A DNA stretch of 64,000 bases from DATJPR01 sp963811705 (GTDB lineage: Bacteria; Bacteroidota; Ignavibacteria; UBA10030; UBA6906). This document shows, in pieces, positions 42,963-51,728 of this stretch. Made by a program: the position numbers and the translations under genes. The notes under the pieces are model-generated. The model was not told the origin of the DNA, did not search any database, and was given only the letters and a program-made list of their open reading frames with translations. The DNA lies in the NCBI GenBank assembly GCA_963811705.1, contig CAWESL010000007.1:744001-808000 (forward strand), read 5' to 3'. Numbering within the stretch: position 1 is the stretch's first letter; every line of letters starts with the position of its first letter.

Positions 42963-44420
42963 TTAATGTACGACGCCGGTAATGGTAGACGTTACCGGGC
43001 TCACCGTATTGGGGCCCGTCACCGTAATCGTGATGGTGACCGGTGTTCCCGCCGAATCCAGAATTCCCCATGAACCGTCCTGGACGGTCATGCTGAACTG
43101 CGTGGTTCCCGGCCCCGGAAACACGACGTCGGGAAGAATGACGCGCCCTTGATCACCGAAGAGCAGGAAAACCTTGTTCTGTTGCACTCCATCGACCGGC
43201 GGCGGAGGAATGGTGGCCGTGACGTTAATCGCGGTGGCTTCCGCCAGCGGGTGGTGGAGGATATCTTCGACGTTGAAAACGATGGCCTGCGACCCGGCAT
43301 TCGGAATATTGAATGTCGTCGGGCTGATCCTTGAGATCATTGCTCCTCCGCTCCAGAGGAGGTAGAGACTGTCCTGCACGACAACGCCGTTCTGTCCCAG
43401 CGTCCGCGCGACGACATAATGGTAGCCGTCGCCAAACGCCTCCGCACGATAGGGTGGCCCGATGGGCTCGGGGTTTCCGCTGATGAGATCCACTGTTCCC
43501 TGTCCGTCGAGTGTCGTGATCGCTCCGGAGATCGTCCCCTGGATAACGCCTGCGCTCGATCGGAAGTAGACTGCCGTGGGCGAAGCGGGGTTGCTGTACT
43601 TGTCGCCGACAAGAACGGAAATCTGATGCCGTGCGCCCGCAATCCCGAGTGCCGGGAAATTGAACGCCGGCGTGGAGATGGTGAAATGGGCCTGGTCGGG
43701 GAAGCCCCCGTGGATCACGATGCGGACCGGGGACGATTCGATCGTCCGCGTGGCCGTCGCGACCGTTGCCAGCACCTGCACGACTCCCGCCTTTGTCCCG
43801 GAATTTAATGTCACCGCAGCGGAACCCGAGGCATCCGTCGTTATGGATGAAGGCGAGATGTACTCCCCTCCTCCAAGCGGAGAAAGCATGCTGAAGGAAA
43901 TGGTCGCCGGGTTCAACCCATCCATCGGGTTCCCGAGACTGTCCCGCACCTGCCAGGTCAGCACCGAGGTCTCCTTCCCGCCCACGCCGTACACCGACAA
44001 TTCGGCGGGGACCGCATTCAGGAAGGCGATCGTCTGGGGCGTGCCGCCGGACGTGCCGCTCACCGCCTGGACGGACACCATCGAGACGCTGAGGGTGGTC
44101 GAGGATCCTGCGAACATCTGGATCGCGATCGAGGTATCGCGGTACCGGTCGCGGCTCAATCGCAGGGTGATCGTGGCAACGCTATCCATGGAGAATTTCA
44201 CATTGAACGCACCCTGGTCATCCGAGACCACCGTGCCGACGTCGCCGTTGGCGCCGCCGATGGAAATCGACACGCCCTTCAGCGCAAGACCGGAACCGGC
44301 GTCCTTGATCGTTCCTGAAATTGCGCCCTCGCTGGGAAGCGGTGCAGTCGAATCGTTGGTGCATGACCACAACCCCACCGCAAGCACGACGAGAAGCGGA
44401 ACAAGCATTCGAGTTTTCAT
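42963..44420 (-). CDS. Lipoprotein with carboxypeptidase-regulatory-like and Ig-like domains, in the pilus operon
   Basis: A 485-residue lipoprotein. Signal peptide ending in lipobox GLWSCTND (Cys about residue 20). Residues about 30-115 form a carboxypeptidase-regulatory-like beta sandwich (GAISGTIKDAGSGLALKGVS). The rest is a chain of Big-type Ig-like domains: SVLTWQVRDSLGNPMDGLNP, GSAAVTLNSGTKAGVVQVLA, then a segment VRIVIHGGFPDQAHFTI and further beta repeats to the end. ATG 44420 has an AAAGGA site; ATG 44429 is too close to it. It lies 31 bp after the secretin gene on the same strand. Could be a surface or secretin-associated lipoprotein, or an adhesin; function is not known. Confidence 0.8.
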   Translation of the reverse strand: MKTRMLVPLLVVLAVGLWSCTNDSTAPLPSEGAISGTIKDAGSGLALKGVSISIGGANGDVGTVVSDDQGAFNVKFSMDSVATITLRLSRDRYRDTSIAIQMFAGSSTTLSVSMVSVQAVSGTSGGTPQTIAFLNAVPAELSVYGVGGKETSVLTWQVRDSLGNPMDGLNPATISFSMLSPLGGGEYISPSSITTDASGSAAVTLNSGTKAGVVQVLATVATATRTIESSPVRIVIHGGFPDQAHFTISTPAFNFPALGIAGARHQISVLVGDKYSNPASPTAVYFRSSAGVIQGTISGAITTLDGQGTVDLISGNPEPIGPPYRAEAFGDGYHYVVARTLGQNGVVVQDSLYLLWSGGAMISRISPTTFNIPNAGSQAIVFNVEDILHHPLAEATAINVTATIPPPPVDGVQQNKVFLLFGDQGRVILPDVVFPGPGTTQFSMTVQDGSWGILDSAGTPVTITITVTGPNTVSPVTSTITGVVH

Positions 44421-44451
44421 GCTATTCATCCTTTCAATTCCACGTTCGTCG

Positions 44452-45690
44452 TTAGCGTTGAGTGTTGTCCGGGGTAATATGCTGCTTCATCCGATCCTGC
44501 TCCCGGAGCCAACGGTCGAAAATTCCATCTTCCTTCTTCTTCTGGGCGATACGTTCCTGGATCGTCGGGACAAGCTCCGCTTTCAGGAGGATGATCAGCT
44601 CTTTTTTGATCACTTCGTCGCGGTTATACCCGAAAATGTATCGGAGACCGAAGACGTACCACGGCAAATCCTTCAGGAACGGAATGCCGCTCCGCGTGGC
44701 ATTGACCGTATGGCTGTATAAGCCGCCGATGATGCTCTCTTCGCCGTCGAGCAACAGAAGGTTCGTGTTTGCCTTGGTCCTGTTGACGATCGTGCTAATC
44801 GCGCCCGGGGTCACGTCGCTGCGCTCGACCTCCACCTTCATATGGATGAAACTCACCCCCTGCTCGCTGATGACCTGCGGCCGGACGGTGATGATCGTGC
44901 CTGCGCTGTAGAACTTGTCGATGAGGTTCCCTGCAAAATCCCGCTCCCTGATGGAGAAGTCCTGACCGACCTGGATGCGGCCTTCTTCGCCGGAACGGAC
45001 GATCACCTGTGGACCGGAGAGAATTTCCCCGAGGTTGTAGTTCGAGAAGACCTTTGCCAGGACATCGATATTCGCGAAACTCACCTTCGGCGTGACGGAC
45101 GCCTGGAAGATATTGTCGGACACCTTGTCGGCGGCGCCGAAACTCCCGGCCACCGAGACATCCTTGTTGCTCTTCATGAAATTCCAGTTGAGGCCGACCT
45201 CGTCGAGTTTGCTCAGATTGACTTCCAGGAAGTATGCGAAGATCTTGACCTCCCGGCTGGTCAGGTTCGCGGGCTCCTCATGGAAACCGACTTTCGCGGC
45301 CGGCGCCACTCCTTCCGCCCCCGCCTTCGAATCCGTGGCTGTCGAAATGATCTGGATATAGTCGTCGTACTCGTTGTACCAGAGATCATTTTTCCGGCAG
45401 ATCGCTTCCAGGGCGTCGCGCCACTGCATTCCCTGGATATCCAGTTTGATCGGGAAGGTGTGATGGTCGCTGTCGATCACGATCTTCCCGGTGAACCGCT
45501 TGCTCACCTCGCTGATGATCGACAACGCCCGGTCGAAGGGCGTCGTCGGCGCGATCGAGACCAGTTCCTGCGGCGACGTGTATTGTCGGAGCGCCCGTCG
45601 CTCGGACTGGCTCCCTCCCTGCCCTTGTGCGAACGTCGGTCCCGCACCAATCAGCATCACTGCCACGACGAAGAAAAATGATGTTTTCAT
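44452..45690 (-). CDS. pilQ: Short secretin (PilQ/GspD-like outer-membrane channel)
   Basis: A 412-residue secretin. A signal peptide (FFFVVAVMLIGAGPTFAQ) precedes an STN-like N-domain at about residues 40-110 (APTTPFDRALSIISEVSKRF, GMQWRDALEAICRKNDLWY). One further N-type domain (about 145-225) leads into the secretin beta-barrel with LSGPQVIVRSGEEGRIQVGQ, the VEVERSDVTPGAISTI stretch and the signature GLYSHTVNATRSGIPFLKDL, ending in KKELIILLKAELVPTIQE. It is shorter than typical PilQ because AMIN and KH repeats are missing. ATG 45690 follows GAGG; GTG 45696 is the alternative. It would form the pilus exit pore. Confidence 0.92.
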   Translation of the reverse strand: MKTSFFFVVAVMLIGAGPTFAQGQGGSQSERRALRQYTSPQELVSIAPTTPFDRALSIISEVSKRFTGKIVIDSDHHTFPIKLDIQGMQWRDALEAICRKNDLWYNEYDDYIQIISTATDSKAGAEGVAPAAKVGFHEEPANLTSREVKIFAYFLEVNLSKLDEVGLNWNFMKSNKDVSVAGSFGAADKVSDNIFQASVTPKVSFANIDVLAKVFSNYNLGEILSGPQVIVRSGEEGRIQVGQDFSIRERDFAGNLIDKFYSAGTIITVRPQVISEQGVSFIHMKVEVERSDVTPGAISTIVNRTKANTNLLLLDGEESIIGGLYSHTVNATRSGIPFLKDLPWYVFGLRYIFGYNRDEVIKKELIILLKAELVPTIQERIAQKKKEDGIFDRWLREQDRMKQHITPDNTQR

Positions 45691-45717
45691 GTCCACCTCG
45701 ATGTCGGTTTGTTTCGC

Positions 45718-46602
45718 TTAATTCTGTACGGGGCCGTAATTGATTTTCAATTCCACGCGGTTGATGATGCCGCCTTTGTTCAGTGTGCACTCGACTCTTC
45801 CGTTTTGCGGGTCGATGCGCGTCACGAAGCCCAGATACACCTCATCCCCCTCTTGCAACGTCCTGATCGACTTGGCCTGGTCTTCCACGAAGGCTTTTCC
45901 CGGGATCACGGCTTTCAGCGATGAGCGCTCGATTTCGACCAGCGCCCGGAGGTTCGGAGGAATGCCGCTCGATATCCCCGGCGTGAACGGATCGACGTAG
46001 AGCGGGTTCGGGCTGAGTTCCCGGTCGATCAACGAGCTCGAAAGCTCCGACACCGTGGAGTAGTATGCCTGGACGGACATGTCAAAGGTGACGAGGACTT
46101 CCCCGGCCTTTTTGTCGGTCGGCGCGACTTCGACTCCGCGGAGTGTCAGGGTGCTGATCTTGTAGAGCCGGCGGCCGTTCTCGAGGTACCAGAGAAACCG
46201 GTAGAAATTGTCGAACGTGCCTTCCCCTTTAAGCGAATAGGAATTGAACCCGTACGTCCCCTTGTTCGCGTTTCCGGCGTAGGCGACGTCCAGGCGGATC
46301 GGTCCGCTGATGTCGATGAGATGGCTGAAGTACGAATAGCTCTCGGCGGTGTTGTCGCTCGCAGGGATGATCTTGTTCCGCGCGCCCCACCGCTTCTGCG
46401 TGTCATTCAGCGTCGAACTCAGGTCGTTGAACTGGTTGACGAGATTCGGCGTATTCTGGAGTTCGTCATCGATCTTTTTGACCGAAGCTTGGATCTGCTT
46501 CATCTTTCGGGGCTGATTGAATGCCCGAATGTAGGACCCCACGGCGAGAATCAGGAACAGCAGGATCCCGAGGGCGATGCTATTTCGGATTTTGTACGAC
46601 AC
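45718..46602 (-). CDS. PilO-like inner-membrane pilus assembly protein with PilP-like C-terminal domain
   Basis: A 294-residue bitopic protein. One N-terminal helix (IRNSIALGILLFLILAVGSYI), a coiled coil (RKMKQIQASVKKIDDELQNT), and a ferredoxin-like PilO domain containing SLKGEGTFDNFYRFLWYLEN and RRLYKISTLTLRG. The last about 70 residues (VIPGKAFVEDQAKSIRTLQE, GDEVYLGFVTRIDPQNGRVE, LNKGGIINRVELKI) look like a small beta domain as in PilP, which links to the secretin. Such a PilO plus PilP fusion would fit the absence of a separate pilP gene here. It lies 24 bp after the PilMN gene. Confidence 0.82.
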   Translation of the reverse strand: MSYKIRNSIALGILLFLILAVGSYIRAFNQPRKMKQIQASVKKIDDELQNTPNLVNQFNDLSSTLNDTQKRWGARNKIIPASDNTAESYSYFSHLIDISGPIRLDVAYAGNANKGTYGFNSYSLKGEGTFDNFYRFLWYLENGRRLYKISTLTLRGVEVAPTDKKAGEVLVTFDMSVQAYYSTVSELSSSLIDRELSPNPLYVDPFTPGISSGIPPNLRALVEIERSSLKAVIPGKAFVEDQAKSIRTLQEGDEVYLGFVTRIDPQNGRVECTLNKGGIINRVELKINYGPVQN

Positions 46603-46626
46603 GGGTGTTCTCCTTATGCTGTTCCT

Positions 46627-48192
46627 TTAATGACCCGCAGGACCTGCGGGGACGTCGACGGAGTAGTGGAACACTTCCTGATCCCGGATCGCCTGCACGG
46701 TCACCTCCTTGAGAAGAGCATTGTCAAAGAGGCCGGTGAACCGCGGGATGCGCATCCGGTACTGTGCGAAGCCCGTCAGATTGATCGACGATTCCTTACC
46801 GACGGTGAGATCGGTCACCCAGATGGAGTTAATGTCTTCCACGCCGTGGCTAAGACGGGTGAGAAGACGGCTCCACCGCTCGCTGCCGGGGACAAGCGAG
46901 TCGTAAAGGGCAAGAGACGTCTTGAATTTGCCCAGCTGCGCCTGCAGGGATTCGATCGAGTTCGCCAGCTGCAGATTCTCCGCCTGCTGGCTCTCCTTGA
47001 GCGTGAGCGACTCGCGCATCTCCCGCAGTTCCCGCGTCTTCGACGAAATCTGCCACGTGAAAAACAGCGTCGAGGCGAACAACAGGAGTAAGAGCAGATA
47101 GCCGTGCCACGCAAGCTTGAACATGCGCTGTCCTTCGCGGACCGAGTCCGGGAGGAGGTTCACATGGTAGAACGCGTTGCTCCTCTGTTCCAGGATCCGC
47201 CACGCCGCACCGATCGGAACCGCAAACGCGGAGATCTCGGCCTGCTGCTCAGGCGGCAGCGGCGAGGAATCGACCAGCGGCATGAGCAGGTAATCGATTT
47301 CCTGCCCCGGCAACTGCTGGAGGAGGAAATCCTTGAAATCGATCCTGTGGCTTTCGCCTGCCAGAACGATCCTGTTGATCCGGGGAATGCCCAGATTGTC
47401 CTGTTCCAGGAGCAGTCGGCTGTACACCGTGTTGTGCAGATTCGGCGAATCGTATCCTTCCCCCAGGATCGGGGCGAACTGGTAGAAGTGCGTCCCGCGC
47501 ATGAAGATCAGGCGCGTATACTCCACCCCGACATAAATAATGACCGTGACCTCGTTCGGGCTCAGCTCGTAGTTCCGGCGGACGACGTTCATGAGCGACA
47601 CGTCCGCGCTGTCGATCCCCGCAATCAGCGGCATGCGACCGCCGAGGAAATTCTTGATCCCCTCCAGCGAGTTGATCAGGCTCAGCCCGTCCTCGCGCAC
47701 GATCGTCAGCAGACCGCCTTCGTCGGTTTCAATGGTATCGACCGCATCAATGGCCGGCTGGAACGCACGGATGTTGCGCAACTCTTCGAGGATCCGCTGC
47801 TTGAGCTTGAGCCCCTTGAGCCCGAAATTCGTTTCCATGCCGTGGTAATAGATCGCAGGCTCGGCAAGGCTGTAGATCAGCGAATACTTGTTGACCGGGT
47901 ACGAAGCAAGCAGACTGAGGAGTACCGAATCGTTGTCGTCGCTGTGCATTTCCGTGGCCGGGCCTTCGCTCGCCGGAAGCGAATTGAGCGAAAAACCGTC
48001 GGTCGCGTCGAGACCCGCGGGAATGCCGAGGTCGACGCTTTTGTGTTCCGCCATCTTTGTCGCAAGCGTTGCGGTGCGAAGTTCCTCAACCACCACCCGC
48101 CTGCCGCGCAAAGAGAGATGCGCCAGCTTGATATCGAGCCCGTCGACAAAGAGTCCGATAACGCTGTTCTTTCGACCTTTCATTTTCGCCAT
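46627..48192 (-). CDS. PilM-PilN fusion protein of the type IV pilus alignment complex
   Basis: A 521-residue protein. Residues about 1-340 match the actin-like PilM fold in degraded form (SVIGLFVDGLDIKLAHLSLR, then VTVIIYVGVEYTRLIFMRGT as phosphate-2 loop, GIPRINRIVLAGESHRIDF). Residues about 345-521 are PilN: the PilM-interacting motif FYHVNLLPDSVREGQRMFKL, one membrane helix (GYLLLLLLFASTLFFTWQI) and a coiled coil plus ferredoxin-like periplasmic domain. Normally PilM is cytoplasmic and binds PilN's tail as a separate protein; here they are one chain. ATG 48192 follows AAGGTG; an upstream GTG at 48201 is possible. Confidence 0.85.
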   Translation of the reverse strand: MAKMKGRKNSVIGLFVDGLDIKLAHLSLRGRRVVVEELRTATLATKMAEHKSVDLGIPAGLDATDGFSLNSLPASEGPATEMHSDDNDSVLLSLLASYPVNKYSLIYSLAEPAIYYHGMETNFGLKGLKLKQRILEELRNIRAFQPAIDAVDTIETDEGGLLTIVREDGLSLINSLEGIKNFLGGRMPLIAGIDSADVSLMNVVRRNYELSPNEVTVIIYVGVEYTRLIFMRGTHFYQFAPILGEGYDSPNLHNTVYSRLLLEQDNLGIPRINRIVLAGESHRIDFKDFLLQQLPGQEIDYLLMPLVDSSPLPPEQQAEISAFAVPIGAAWRILEQRSNAFYHVNLLPDSVREGQRMFKLAWHGYLLLLLLFASTLFFTWQISSKTRELREMRESLTLKESQQAENLQLANSIESLQAQLGKFKTSLALYDSLVPGSERWSRLLTRLSHGVEDINSIWVTDLTVGKESSINLTGFAQYRMRIPRFTGLFDNALLKEVTVQAIRDQEVFHYSVDVPAGPAGH

Positions 48193-48238
48193 GCGTTTCA
48201 CCTTGAGCTATCGTAGAACCCTGCCGCCGCGCAGAGAA

Positions 48239-49474
48239 TTAGTCGGCGATACTTCCTGCCATGTTGAGAATTTGTTGCAGCCGCCGCTTGTTGTTCGCGG
48301 CCACGAGTGCGTTTTCCAGGGAAATCTTCTTTGCCAGGTAGAGCCGTTTCAAGTCCTGCTCGAGCGTCATCATCCCGAGATCGGATGATTCCGCCATCAT
48401 CTGGTAGATTTCCCCCGTGTTGTTGTTCTTGATCGCCGCCCGCACAGAAGGCGTCATGACCATGATCTCTTTGGCGAGACTCCGTTTTCCATCGAGGCTC
48501 GGGACCAGTTTTTGCGACATGACACAGCTCAGCGTGTCCGCCAGGCGAAGGCGGACGCGTTCCTGCTCCACGGGCGGCATTTCGCCGATGATTCTGTCCA
48601 CCGTTTCGACCGCCGATGCCGTATGGAGGGTCGAGAATACTTTATGACCGCTGTCGGTGATTTCCAGCGCCGTCATGATGGTATCGGGGTCGCGCATTTC
48701 GCCGATGACAATGATGTCCGGGTCCTGGCGCAGTGCCTGCACTGCTCCGTCTTTGAACGAGAGGACGTCGCGTCCCACTTCGCGGTGACGGATGATGCAA
48801 CGGTCGGGCTTGTGAACATATTCGACCGGCGAAGCGATGACGATGACGTGGCCGTCGACGGTGTGGTTGTTCGCGTCGATGATGCTGTCCAGCGTCGTGC
48901 TCTTGCCCGAGCCGGTGATGCCGGTGATCAGGGTCAAGCCTTGTTCCGTATACGCGAGGCTGAGGACTTTCGTGACATTCGGGTGCAGGTCGATGTTCTT
49001 GTAGGGGCGGATGATGTTGTTGATCGCCCGCATGTTGAGCGCGAGGTGATCCAGGTCGAATGCCGCGTTCGCACGGAACCGGGACATCGTATCGCCGTCG
49101 ACGATGCTGTAGGAGAAATCGAGGTTCCGGTTCTCGTACAAGAAGAGTCGCTGGCGCTCGATGAGGATGGCCTGGATCAACACGTTGAATTCGTCCAGCG
49201 AAAACTGTCCGAGGTCGCGGCCCGGCTTCTTGTCGCCGAAGATGCGGTACCAGATCCACCCCGCGCAGCCGTAGCCGCCAATATCGATGTCCGACGCGTT
49301 CACATGAGCCATGTTCCGGAGATAACTGTCCATCAGCATCCGCAGCGTCGTCCGCTCGGCCGGCGAAAGTTTTGCCACCAGGTCGCCGATGAGCATTTGT
49401 CGCTCCATACCGGGGACAGAATCGGGAACCGTCGACGCGATTTCTCTCAGGACCTTGATTGCAGTTTCAATCAT
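48239..49474 (-). CDS. pilT: PilT-like retraction ATPase
   Basis: A 411-residue type IV pilus ATPase. N-terminal domain with the ASDI motif (HVNASDIDIGGYG), then Walker A LITGITGSGKSTTLDSI, Asp box VIASPVEYVHK, Walker B DPDIIVIGEMRDPDT, His box VFSTLHTASAVETVDRI, and a C-terminal AIKNNNTGEIYQMM in place of the usual PilT AIRNLIRE, leading to MTLEQDLKRLYLAKKISLEN. It is somewhat longer than common PilT (about 345-370). First gene after the spacer carrying a sigma-54-like element; heads a unit with PilMN, PilO and the secretin. Confidence 0.92.
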   Translation of the reverse strand: MIETAIKVLREIASTVPDSVPGMERQMLIGDLVAKLSPAERTTLRMLMDSYLRNMAHVNASDIDIGGYGCAGWIWYRIFGDKKPGRDLGQFSLDEFNVLIQAILIERQRLFLYENRNLDFSYSIVDGDTMSRFRANAAFDLDHLALNMRAINNIIRPYKNIDLHPNVTKVLSLAYTEQGLTLITGITGSGKSTTLDSIIDANNHTVDGHVIVIASPVEYVHKPDRCIIRHREVGRDVLSFKDGAVQALRQDPDIIVIGEMRDPDTIMTALEITDSGHKVFSTLHTASAVETVDRIIGEMPPVEQERVRLRLADTLSCVMSQKLVPSLDGKRSLAKEIMVMTPSVRAAIKNNNTGEIYQMMAESSDLGMMTLEQDLKRLYLAKKISLENALVAANNKRRLQQILNMAGSIAD

Positions 49475-49551
49475 CTCAATGCCACGTTAAGTAGGGGGCC
49501 CGCTGCCGACCGCATGGCCCGACGAGGATACACTCCGGCGGAGTTATTCAG

Positions 49552-49567
49552 GACAAGACCTGTGCCA
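49552..49567 (-). promoter_or_regulatory. Sigma-54-like promoter of the pilT unit
   Basis: Minus strand reads TGGCAC-AGGTC-TTGTC: the -24 element is perfect and the GG-to-G spacing is that of sigma-54 promoters (TGGCAC-N5-TTGCW), with T instead of C in the -12 box. It lies about 80 bases upstream of the pilT start. The 15-nt block ATGGCACAGGTCTTG is identical to the one before the pilin genes. Confidence 0.6.
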
Positions 49568-49730
49568 TAGGTCACATCGGTGAAAAGGGGTCGTTTCCCG
49601 AAGAATAAGGGGACTGGAAATCAGGGAGGCGCGAGGGGGTGATGACTATTCGCCAAAGTTCCGAATATGGTCAGGGCGAAAACAAGGTGGGATCGGGATT
49701 ATTCTCTTTTCCGGGTAAACAGACAGAAAA

Positions 49731-49764
49731 CCCCGGGAGATGCGATGGAACGCTATTCCCGGGG
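49731..49764 (-). terminator. Terminator of the pilin/pilB/pilC unit
   Basis: Perfect 8-bp stem CCCCGGGA / TCCCGGGG with an inner GCG/CGC pairing and a short loop; on the minus strand it is followed by TTTTCTGTCTGTTT. It lies about 45 bases after the stop of the gene ending at 49810 and separates it from the pilT unit. Confidence 0.8.
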
Positions 49765-49809
49765 CTTCTTCGACAATCCCACAAGGCCTGCAACGATGGG
49801 CGCGAAGGA

Positions 49810-51078
49810 CTACTCGTACCAGGCCAGGATTTCATATGTCTTCGTCGTCGGATAGAACGGGGGGGAACGCGTCCTCAGGCGATCGTCGTAGACAATCCGC
49901 ACGGAGAGCCCGTTCGTGATCGAGGTGTTGGTCGTCGCCGCCAAATCCTGAACCGTCCATCCCCCGAGCGTTGTAAGAATCCCCAGCGGACGGCTGTTGT
50001 AGTTCTCCACCTTGACAGTGCCGCTGTAACTGAACATCGAGGCCATCACCGTCACGTTGTTTCCGTTGGTCGCGTGGTTGTCCTTGATGGTGATATCGCT
50101 GTAGGCGACGATGCCGAGCATGTCGGTCGATGCGGAGTTCGTGCGCGGGTCGGTATTGTAGGTGATATTGTTCTCGACGTTGACCGAGCCGTGACTGGGG
50201 TTGGAGGTATCGACCGCGCCGACTGTAAATTGCCCTTTGACGGTTCCCTGGATATGGATCGTTCCATTGCTGTTTTTTAGGACTATGGCGCCATTCGGGG
50301 AGAATGCCGATGCCAGCATTGTTGTGTCCGGCGTCGCCGCGGATCCCTGATGATACTTGATGGAATCTCCGCAGAACTTCAGATACAAATCCGAGTTGCC
50401 GGTGAACGTCTTGCCGCCGGACGCTGCGGAGCTCACCAGCTTTGAGAAATCCTTGTTGATCGGAACGCTGACGCCGTTTTCGAGGCCGGCATTGAAGATC
50501 GGGTGCCCCCCCGCACTCGTGCTGTCAACGCCGTTCTTGGTTGTGACCTTGCCTCCGAAGTACGGCGTGCCGGTCGTTTTGAGCGTCCCTTCCACGTGCA
50601 CCGGCCCGCCCAGGGTTGAGTCGCCGGTCGCCCAGTACACGGCCGCTGCGGAGGTCCCCGCATACAGGGCGAATTTTGAGAAGCTGCTTGGACGGAGAAT
50701 CGCACGCACGGTGAAGGAGCTGTCGCGATACGTGCTGACACATCGCAAGGTGAGCCGCTTCTCGCCTGTCATTGGATCCACGCTGGACGTTGAATCGACT
50801 CTTGCGGTGAAATACCCGGATTCGGGATGACCACTCACGAAGTAGACCGGACTTGTGTATCCATCCCACCAGGGATTCCCATTCATGAGCGGCGGGTAGA
50901 GGAAGAGATAGTTCGCCGCCATGTTCGCTCCGGTAATCGCGATATTCCGGGCAACGGCTCCTTCATAGTAATTCATCGCGTTGTCATACGCCTGCACGCT
51001 CGTGTCGGAAAGGTCCTTACCGGTTCGAAGAAACAGGAGGATCGTTCCGAGGACGAGAATGATCGCGGACTTACCCAT
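49810..51078 (-). CDS. Large Met-Gly-leader pilin-like protein (PilX-like position)
   Basis: A 422-residue protein. It starts MGKSAIILVLGTILLFLRTG: a two-residue Met-Gly leader runs straight into a hydrophobic helix, as in the neighbouring small subunits. The helix passes into a helical stretch (YDNAMNYYEGAVARNIAITG) like pilin alpha1, then a large beta-rich domain containing repeats such as GNSDLYLKFCGDSIKY, IHIQGTVKGQFTVGA and ITYNTDPRTNSAS. It resembles PilX/DUF4900-like minor components described only as hypothetical. Last gene of its transcription unit, terminated at 49731. Role inferred from position: tip or minor pilin. Confidence 0.7.
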   Translation of the reverse strand: MGKSAIILVLGTILLFLRTGKDLSDTSVQAYDNAMNYYEGAVARNIAITGANMAANYLFLYPPLMNGNPWWDGYTSPVYFVSGHPESGYFTARVDSTSSVDPMTGEKRLTLRCVSTYRDSSFTVRAILRPSSFSKFALYAGTSAAAVYWATGDSTLGGPVHVEGTLKTTGTPYFGGKVTTKNGVDSTSAGGHPIFNAGLENGVSVPINKDFSKLVSSAASGGKTFTGNSDLYLKFCGDSIKYHQGSAATPDTTMLASAFSPNGAIVLKNSNGTIHIQGTVKGQFTVGAVDTSNPSHGSVNVENNITYNTDPRTNSASTDMLGIVAYSDITIKDNHATNGNNVTVMASMFSYSGTVKVENYNSRPLGILTTLGGWTVQDLAATTNTSITNGLSVRIVYDDRLRTRSPPFYPTTKTYEILAWYE

Positions 51079-51089
51079 GGGTACCCCCC

Positions 51090-51719
51090 CTAACGGTTTC
51101 TGTAATTGCGCGTCGACATCCGCATTTGCTGCCAGAACGCCGAGGAATACTGCGCATTGAGCGGTGCAGTCTCCGAAATCGTCGAAGCGTAAACGTTCTC
51201 CACGCTTAGTGTAATCTGAATGGTCTGAATCCGCTGGAGGTTTGCGGCGGAGACCGGCGTCGTAATGGGATTCCCCACGGCATCGTAGTACTTGAGCTTG
51301 AACGACGTAATGCCGAGGTTCGCTCCCTTCGGAGGGACGGCATTCACCTTGCGATACAAGTATCGGTCCCGCGGATTCGGCGTCAACGCGAGCTCGCTCG
51401 CAGGACCGAGATAGTAATAGATGCTGTCGAGAACTCCGTCCGGCTCGATATCGGTGAGGAATTTGATGGAACTCGTATCCGCAGCGAGAATCGCCTTCGT
51501 GGGATCCGGCAGGTTGTTGGGCTCATTGCAGAAGCCGATCTTCCGGAAGTCGTACTCGAGCAGCTGGGTGACTTCCACAAGATTTTCCTGAACGAGAAGA
51601 TCCCCTTTCAACGTCTGGATGTTCTCGTTGTTGGCGATGTTCCCATTCAGCGTCATCAGGAACAGCCAGCCGAATACCACCAGCGACCCGATGATATCCA
51701 TGATCGTTTGATTTCCCAT
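51090..51719 (-). CDS. Met-Gly-leader minor pilin-like protein (PilW-like position)
   Basis: A 209-residue protein beginning MGNQTIMDIIGSLVVFGWLF, i.e. Met-Gly followed by a membrane helix, then an amphipathic region (NIQTLKGDLLVQENLVEVTQ) and a beta domain with LLEYDFRKIGFC, IEPDGVLDSIYYYLG and ITSFKLKYYDAVGNP. The spacing EYDFRKIGF is reminiscent of PilW-type minor pilins. Between two other pilin-like genes with gaps of 9 and 11 bp. No GFTLIE-type prepilin signature is present; the helix lacks Glu5 and has Asp at mature position 6. Confidence 0.72.
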   Translation of the reverse strand: MGNQTIMDIIGSLVVFGWLFLMTLNGNIANNENIQTLKGDLLVQENLVEVTQLLEYDFRKIGFCNEPNNLPDPTKAILAADTSSIKFLTDIEPDGVLDSIYYYLGPASELALTPNPRDRYLYRKVNAVPPKGANLGITSFKLKYYDAVGNPITTPVSAANLQRIQTIQITLSVENVYASTISETAPLNAQYSSAFWQQMRMSTRNYRNR

Positions 51720-51728
51720 GCCAGGCCT

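Larger units (their letters stand above)
49475..49809. other. 335-bp intergenic spacer within the pilus cluster
   Basis: The only open frames here belong to shadows of neighbouring genes. It contains a terminator for the upstream pilin genes (49731-49764) and a sigma-54-like promoter element for the pilT unit (49552-49567). No ncRNA is recognised between them. Confidence 0.7.

Noticed and set aside
47104..48216. A 370-codon plus-strand open frame
   Set aside because: Antisense to the PilM-PilN fusion, which has recognisable domains and a ribosome-binding site.
49639..50280. A 213-codon plus-strand open frame reaching into the intergenic spacer
   Set aside because: Mostly antisense to the pilin-like gene; no ribosome-binding site and crosses a terminator.
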